Shown here in pieces: positions 62,067 through 64,000 of a stretch of DNA of 64,000 nt. Each line of letters begins with the position of its first letter. Positions within the stretch are counted from its first letter, which is position 1. The notes beneath the pieces were generated by a model. The model was not told the origin of the DNA. It saw only the letters and a program-made list of their open reading frames with translations, and did no database searches. This stretch comes from RYN-230 sp963704995. GTDB taxonomy: Bacteria > Actinomycetota > Actinomycetes > Streptosporangiales > Streptosporangiaceae. Position numbers and translations under genes: made by a program. The stretch spans positions 806,001-870,000 of the forward strand of contig CAVPIM010000005.1 in NCBI GenBank assembly GCA_963704995.1, in the 5' to 3' direction.

Positions 62067-62345
62067 CTACCGGCGGCTGCGCCGGTCATCCCGGACGTGG
62101 CTGCGGAACGTGCGGGTGGGCGCGAACTCGCCGAGCTTGTGGCCGACCATGGCCTCGGTGATGAACACCGGCACGTGCTTACGGCCGTCGTGCACCGCGA
62201 TCGTGTGGCCGAGCATCGCAGGAACGATCATGGAACGCCGGGACCACGTCTTGATCAGGTTCCTGGTGCCCTTCTCGTTCTGCACGTCCACCTTCTTGAT
62301 CAGGTGGTCGTCGACGAACGGGCCCTTCTTGAGACTACGAGGCAT
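62067..62345 (-). CDS. rpsS: 30S ribosomal protein S19
   Basis: 92 residues: MPRSLKKGPFVDDHLIKKVD, NLIKTWSRRSMIVPAMLGHT, IAVHDGRKHVPVFITEAMVG. Head protein near S13. Intact. Confidence 0.97.
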   Translation of the reverse strand: MPRSLKKGPFVDDHLIKKVDVQNEKGTRNLIKTWSRRSMIVPAMLGHTIAVHDGRKHVPVFITEAMVGHKLGEFAPTRTFRSHVRDDRRSRR

Positions 62346-62357
62346 CGTTGGGTGCTC

Positions 62358-63191
62358 CTACCGCTTCTTCTTGCTGCGCCTGCGGACGATCAGCCGGTCG
62401 CTGGGCTTATGGGCTTTCCGGGTCCGGCCCTCGGGCTTGCCCCAGGGGCTGACCGGGTGCCGGCCACCGGAGCTCTTGCCCTCGCCGCCGCCCAGCGGGT
62501 GGTCAACCGGGTTCATCGCGACGCCGCGGACCGAGGGACGGTGTCCCTTCCACCGGTTGCGGCCCGCCTTGCCGAGCTTGATGTTGCCCTGCTCGGCGTT
62601 GCCGACCTCGCCGACAGTGGCCCGGCAGGCCGCGTCAACCCGCCGGATCTCCCCCGACGGCATCCGCAGCTGGGCGTAGCCGCCGTCCTTGGCCAGCAAC
62701 TGGACCCCGGAGCCGGCCGAGCGCGCGATCTTCGCGCCGCCACCGGGCCGGAGCTCGATCGCGTGCACCACGGTGCCGGTCGGGATGTTCCGCAGCGGCA
62801 GGCAGTTGCCCGGCCGGATGTCGGACCCGGGGCCGTTCTCCACCCGGTCGCCCTGGGACAGTCCCTGCGGGGCGAGGATGTAGCGCTTCTCGCCGTCGGC
62901 GTAGTGCAGCAGCGCGATCCGGGAGGTGCGGTTGGGGTCGTACTCGATGTGCGCGACCTTGGCCGGGATGCCGTCCTTGTCGTGCCGCCGGAAGTCGATC
63001 AGCCGGTAGGCGCGCTTGTGGCCGCCGCCCTGGTGCCGCGCGGTGATCCGGCCGTGCACGTTACGGCCGCCGCGCGAGTTCAGCGGGCGGACCAGTGACT
63101 TCTCCGGCTCACTACGGGTGATCTCGGAGAAGTCCGCGCCACTCGCACCCCGCCGTCCCGGGGTGGTGGGCTTGTACTTGCGGATAGCCAT
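62358..63191 (-). CDS. rplB: 50S ribosomal protein L2
   Basis: 277 residues, close to the peptidyl transferase centre. MAIRKYKPTTPGRRGASGAD, NVHGRITARHQGGGHKRAYR, NIPTGTVVHAIELRPGGGAK and the catalytic-site region VRGVAMNPVDHPLGGGEGKS are present. Intact. Confidence 0.97.
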   Translation of the reverse strand: MAIRKYKPTTPGRRGASGADFSEITRSEPEKSLVRPLNSRGGRNVHGRITARHQGGGHKRAYRLIDFRRHDKDGIPAKVAHIEYDPNRTSRIALLHYADGEKRYILAPQGLSQGDRVENGPGSDIRPGNCLPLRNIPTGTVVHAIELRPGGGAKIARSAGSGVQLLAKDGGYAQLRMPSGEIRRVDAACRATVGEVGNAEQGNIKLGKAGRNRWKGHRPSVRGVAMNPVDHPLGGGEGKSSGGRHPVSPWGKPEGRTRKAHKPSDRLIVRRRSKKKR

Positions 63192-63225
63192 GTGTGCTCA
63201 AGCTCCTTGTGATGTGGCCGGTGGC

Positions 63226-63534
63226 CTAGCTGACCGGGCCGCCGAAGACATCGATGCGCTCTCCCTCGGCGAGGCTGACGATGGCCCGCTTGGTGGCCGC
63301 TCGCTGGCCCCAGCCGAACCGGGTGCGGCGGCGCTTGCCCGGCCGGTTGAGCGTGTTGACGCCGGTTACCTTGACCCCGAAGATGGCCTCGACCGCCTGC
63401 CGGACCTGCGTCCGGTTGGCGTCGCGGGCGACCAGGAAGGTGTACTTGCCGTCGTCGGCAAGCCGGTACGTCTTTTCCGAGATCACCGGGCGCAGCAGGA
63501 TGTCCCGGGGGTCCGGGATCCGGATCGAGCTCAC
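63226..63534 (-). CDS. rplW: 50S ribosomal protein L23
   Basis: 102 residues, exit-site docking protein for SRP and trigger factor. PDPRDILLRPVISEKTYRLA, YTFLVARDANRTQVRQAVEA, VTGVNTLNRPGKRRRTRFGW. The GTG start overlaps the rplD stop (GTGA). Confidence 0.97.
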   Translation of the reverse strand: MSSIRIPDPRDILLRPVISEKTYRLADDGKYTFLVARDANRTQVRQAVEAIFGVKVTGVNTLNRPGKRRRTRFGWGQRAATKRAIVSLAEGERIDVFGGPVS

Positions 63535-64000
63535 TGCTCCTCACCCTCCTTCGGGGTGGTGCGGCGGCGGGGAGCCTTGGGCTCAGCCGCTGCTTCCGCG
63601 GACTCCGCGTGCTTCCGCGGACTCGGCCGCACGCTCGGCCGCGCTCGGCCTTGGCCGTGCTGGCCCGCCCTTCGGCGGCCTCCGCCTGCTGCCGTGCTGG
63701 CGGGCGCGGGCTGGCCGGTGAACGCGGACAGGGCCGCCTCGGTGAACACGATGTGCTCACTGGCCAGCACGTCGTACGTGTTCAGCTGGCCGGTGGCCAG
63801 CAGCCGCACGCCCGGCGCGTTGCGCAGGCTCTTCCAGGTCACTTCGTCCTCGGCCTCCGCCACGACGAGGACCCGGACGTTGAGCTTGGCGTCCAGCAGC
63901 CCGATGGCCGTGCGCAGCACGGCCATCGCATCGCGGGTCCGGGGCTGGTCGCCGTCCACGAACCCGCTGACCACGGCGACCCGGCCGTTGGCGGCCCGGT
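63531..64000 (-). CDS. rplD: 50S ribosomal protein L4, C-terminal part (runs off window)
   Basis: Large-subunit exit-tunnel protein; in some bacteria it also represses the S10 operon. The visible C-terminal core reads AVLRTAIGLLDAKLNVRVLV, then SLRNAPGVRLLATGQLNTYD and VLASEHIVFTEAALSAFTG. An 60-residue Ala/Arg/Glu-rich tail follows. In part of the tail a neighbouring frame (QQAEAAEGRASTAKAERGRA) looks more protein-like, so a pair of indels near 63600-63720 is likely. The frame returns to EGEEQ and the stop overlapping rplW. The N-terminal half lies beyond 64000. Confidence 0.93.
   Translation of the reverse strand, partial: RAANGRVAVVSGFVDGDQPRTRDAMAVLRTAIGLLDAKLNVRVLVVAEAEDEVTWKSLRNAPGVRLLATGQLNTYDVLASEHIVFTEAALSAFTGQPAPASTAAGGGRRRAGQHGQGRARPSVRPSPRKHAESAEAAAEPKAPRRRTTPKEGEEQ

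Overview
The window comes from a high-GC Actinomycetota genome. The evidence is very high GC at third codon positions, frequent GTG starts, actinobacterial gene order (S10-spc-alpha ribosomal clusters; rplM-rpsI-glmM; acpS-nnr-alr-tsaE-tsaB-rimI-tsaD-groES-groEL; a ShbA/SigD-type sigma factor next to guaB-guaB3), a GroEL1-type chaperonin with a histidine-rich tail under a CIRCE operator, and several start codons placed 6-9 bases after a TANNNT -10 box (leaderless mRNAs). The layout recalls Streptomyces and Streptosporangiales, but genus cannot be fixed from sequence alone.

Layout. 1-8.8 kb: 5' end of ppc (minus), then a plus-strand acyl-CoA (propionyl-CoA) carboxylase cluster: beta subunit, NYN-domain protein, epsilon subunit, Ada-AlkA fusion and Ogt for alkylation repair, and the biotin-carboxylase/BCCP alpha subunit. 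8.9-12.7 kb: sigma factor plus CU044_5270-type membrane partner, an LpdA-type flavoprotein disulfide reductase and a GGCT-like protein. 12.7-15.2 kb: split transketolase behind a clean palindrome, and a PH-domain membrane protein. 15.5-20.8 kb: molybdenum hydroxylase large and 2Fe-2S subunits, facing an overlapping M20 amidohydrolase / carboxylate-amine ligase pair. 20.9-30.5 kb: B12-dependent acyl-CoA mutase large subunit, a small membrane protein, trpS, glpD, guaB3, guaB, a probable anti-sigma protein, the ShbA-like sigma factor and a gene-free AT-rich stretch dense in palindromes. 30.5-45.6 kb: groEL, groES, tsaD, rimI, tsaB, a membrane protein, tsaE, an alpha/beta hydrolase, alr, nnr, acpS, an AbiEi/VSR-like gene, glmM, rpsI, rplM. 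45.8-64 kb: a large Pro/Gly-rich membrane protein (plus), truA, then the minus-strand alpha, spc and S10 clusters from rplQ back to rplD, which runs off the window.

How the genes work together. Most of the right half is translation machinery and its maturation (ribosomal proteins, rpoA, secY, infA, t6A synthesis by TsaB/D/E, RimI acetylation, chaperonin). The left half is acyl-CoA and propionate metabolism (carboxylase, acyl-CoA mutase, PEP carboxylase), purine synthesis and redox enzymes.

A dominant property is frameshifts: about 20 genes, many of them essential (secY, adk, guaB, trpS, acpS, tsaB, alr), are broken by one-base shifts although both halves are clearly conserved, and rpsH has an in-frame TAG where related proteins usually have Trp. 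This looks like consensus error in the assembly rather than gene decay, so broken genes are reported as one locus each with the shift position. Many short in-frame tandem repeats with a 15-base period are a second recurring trait.
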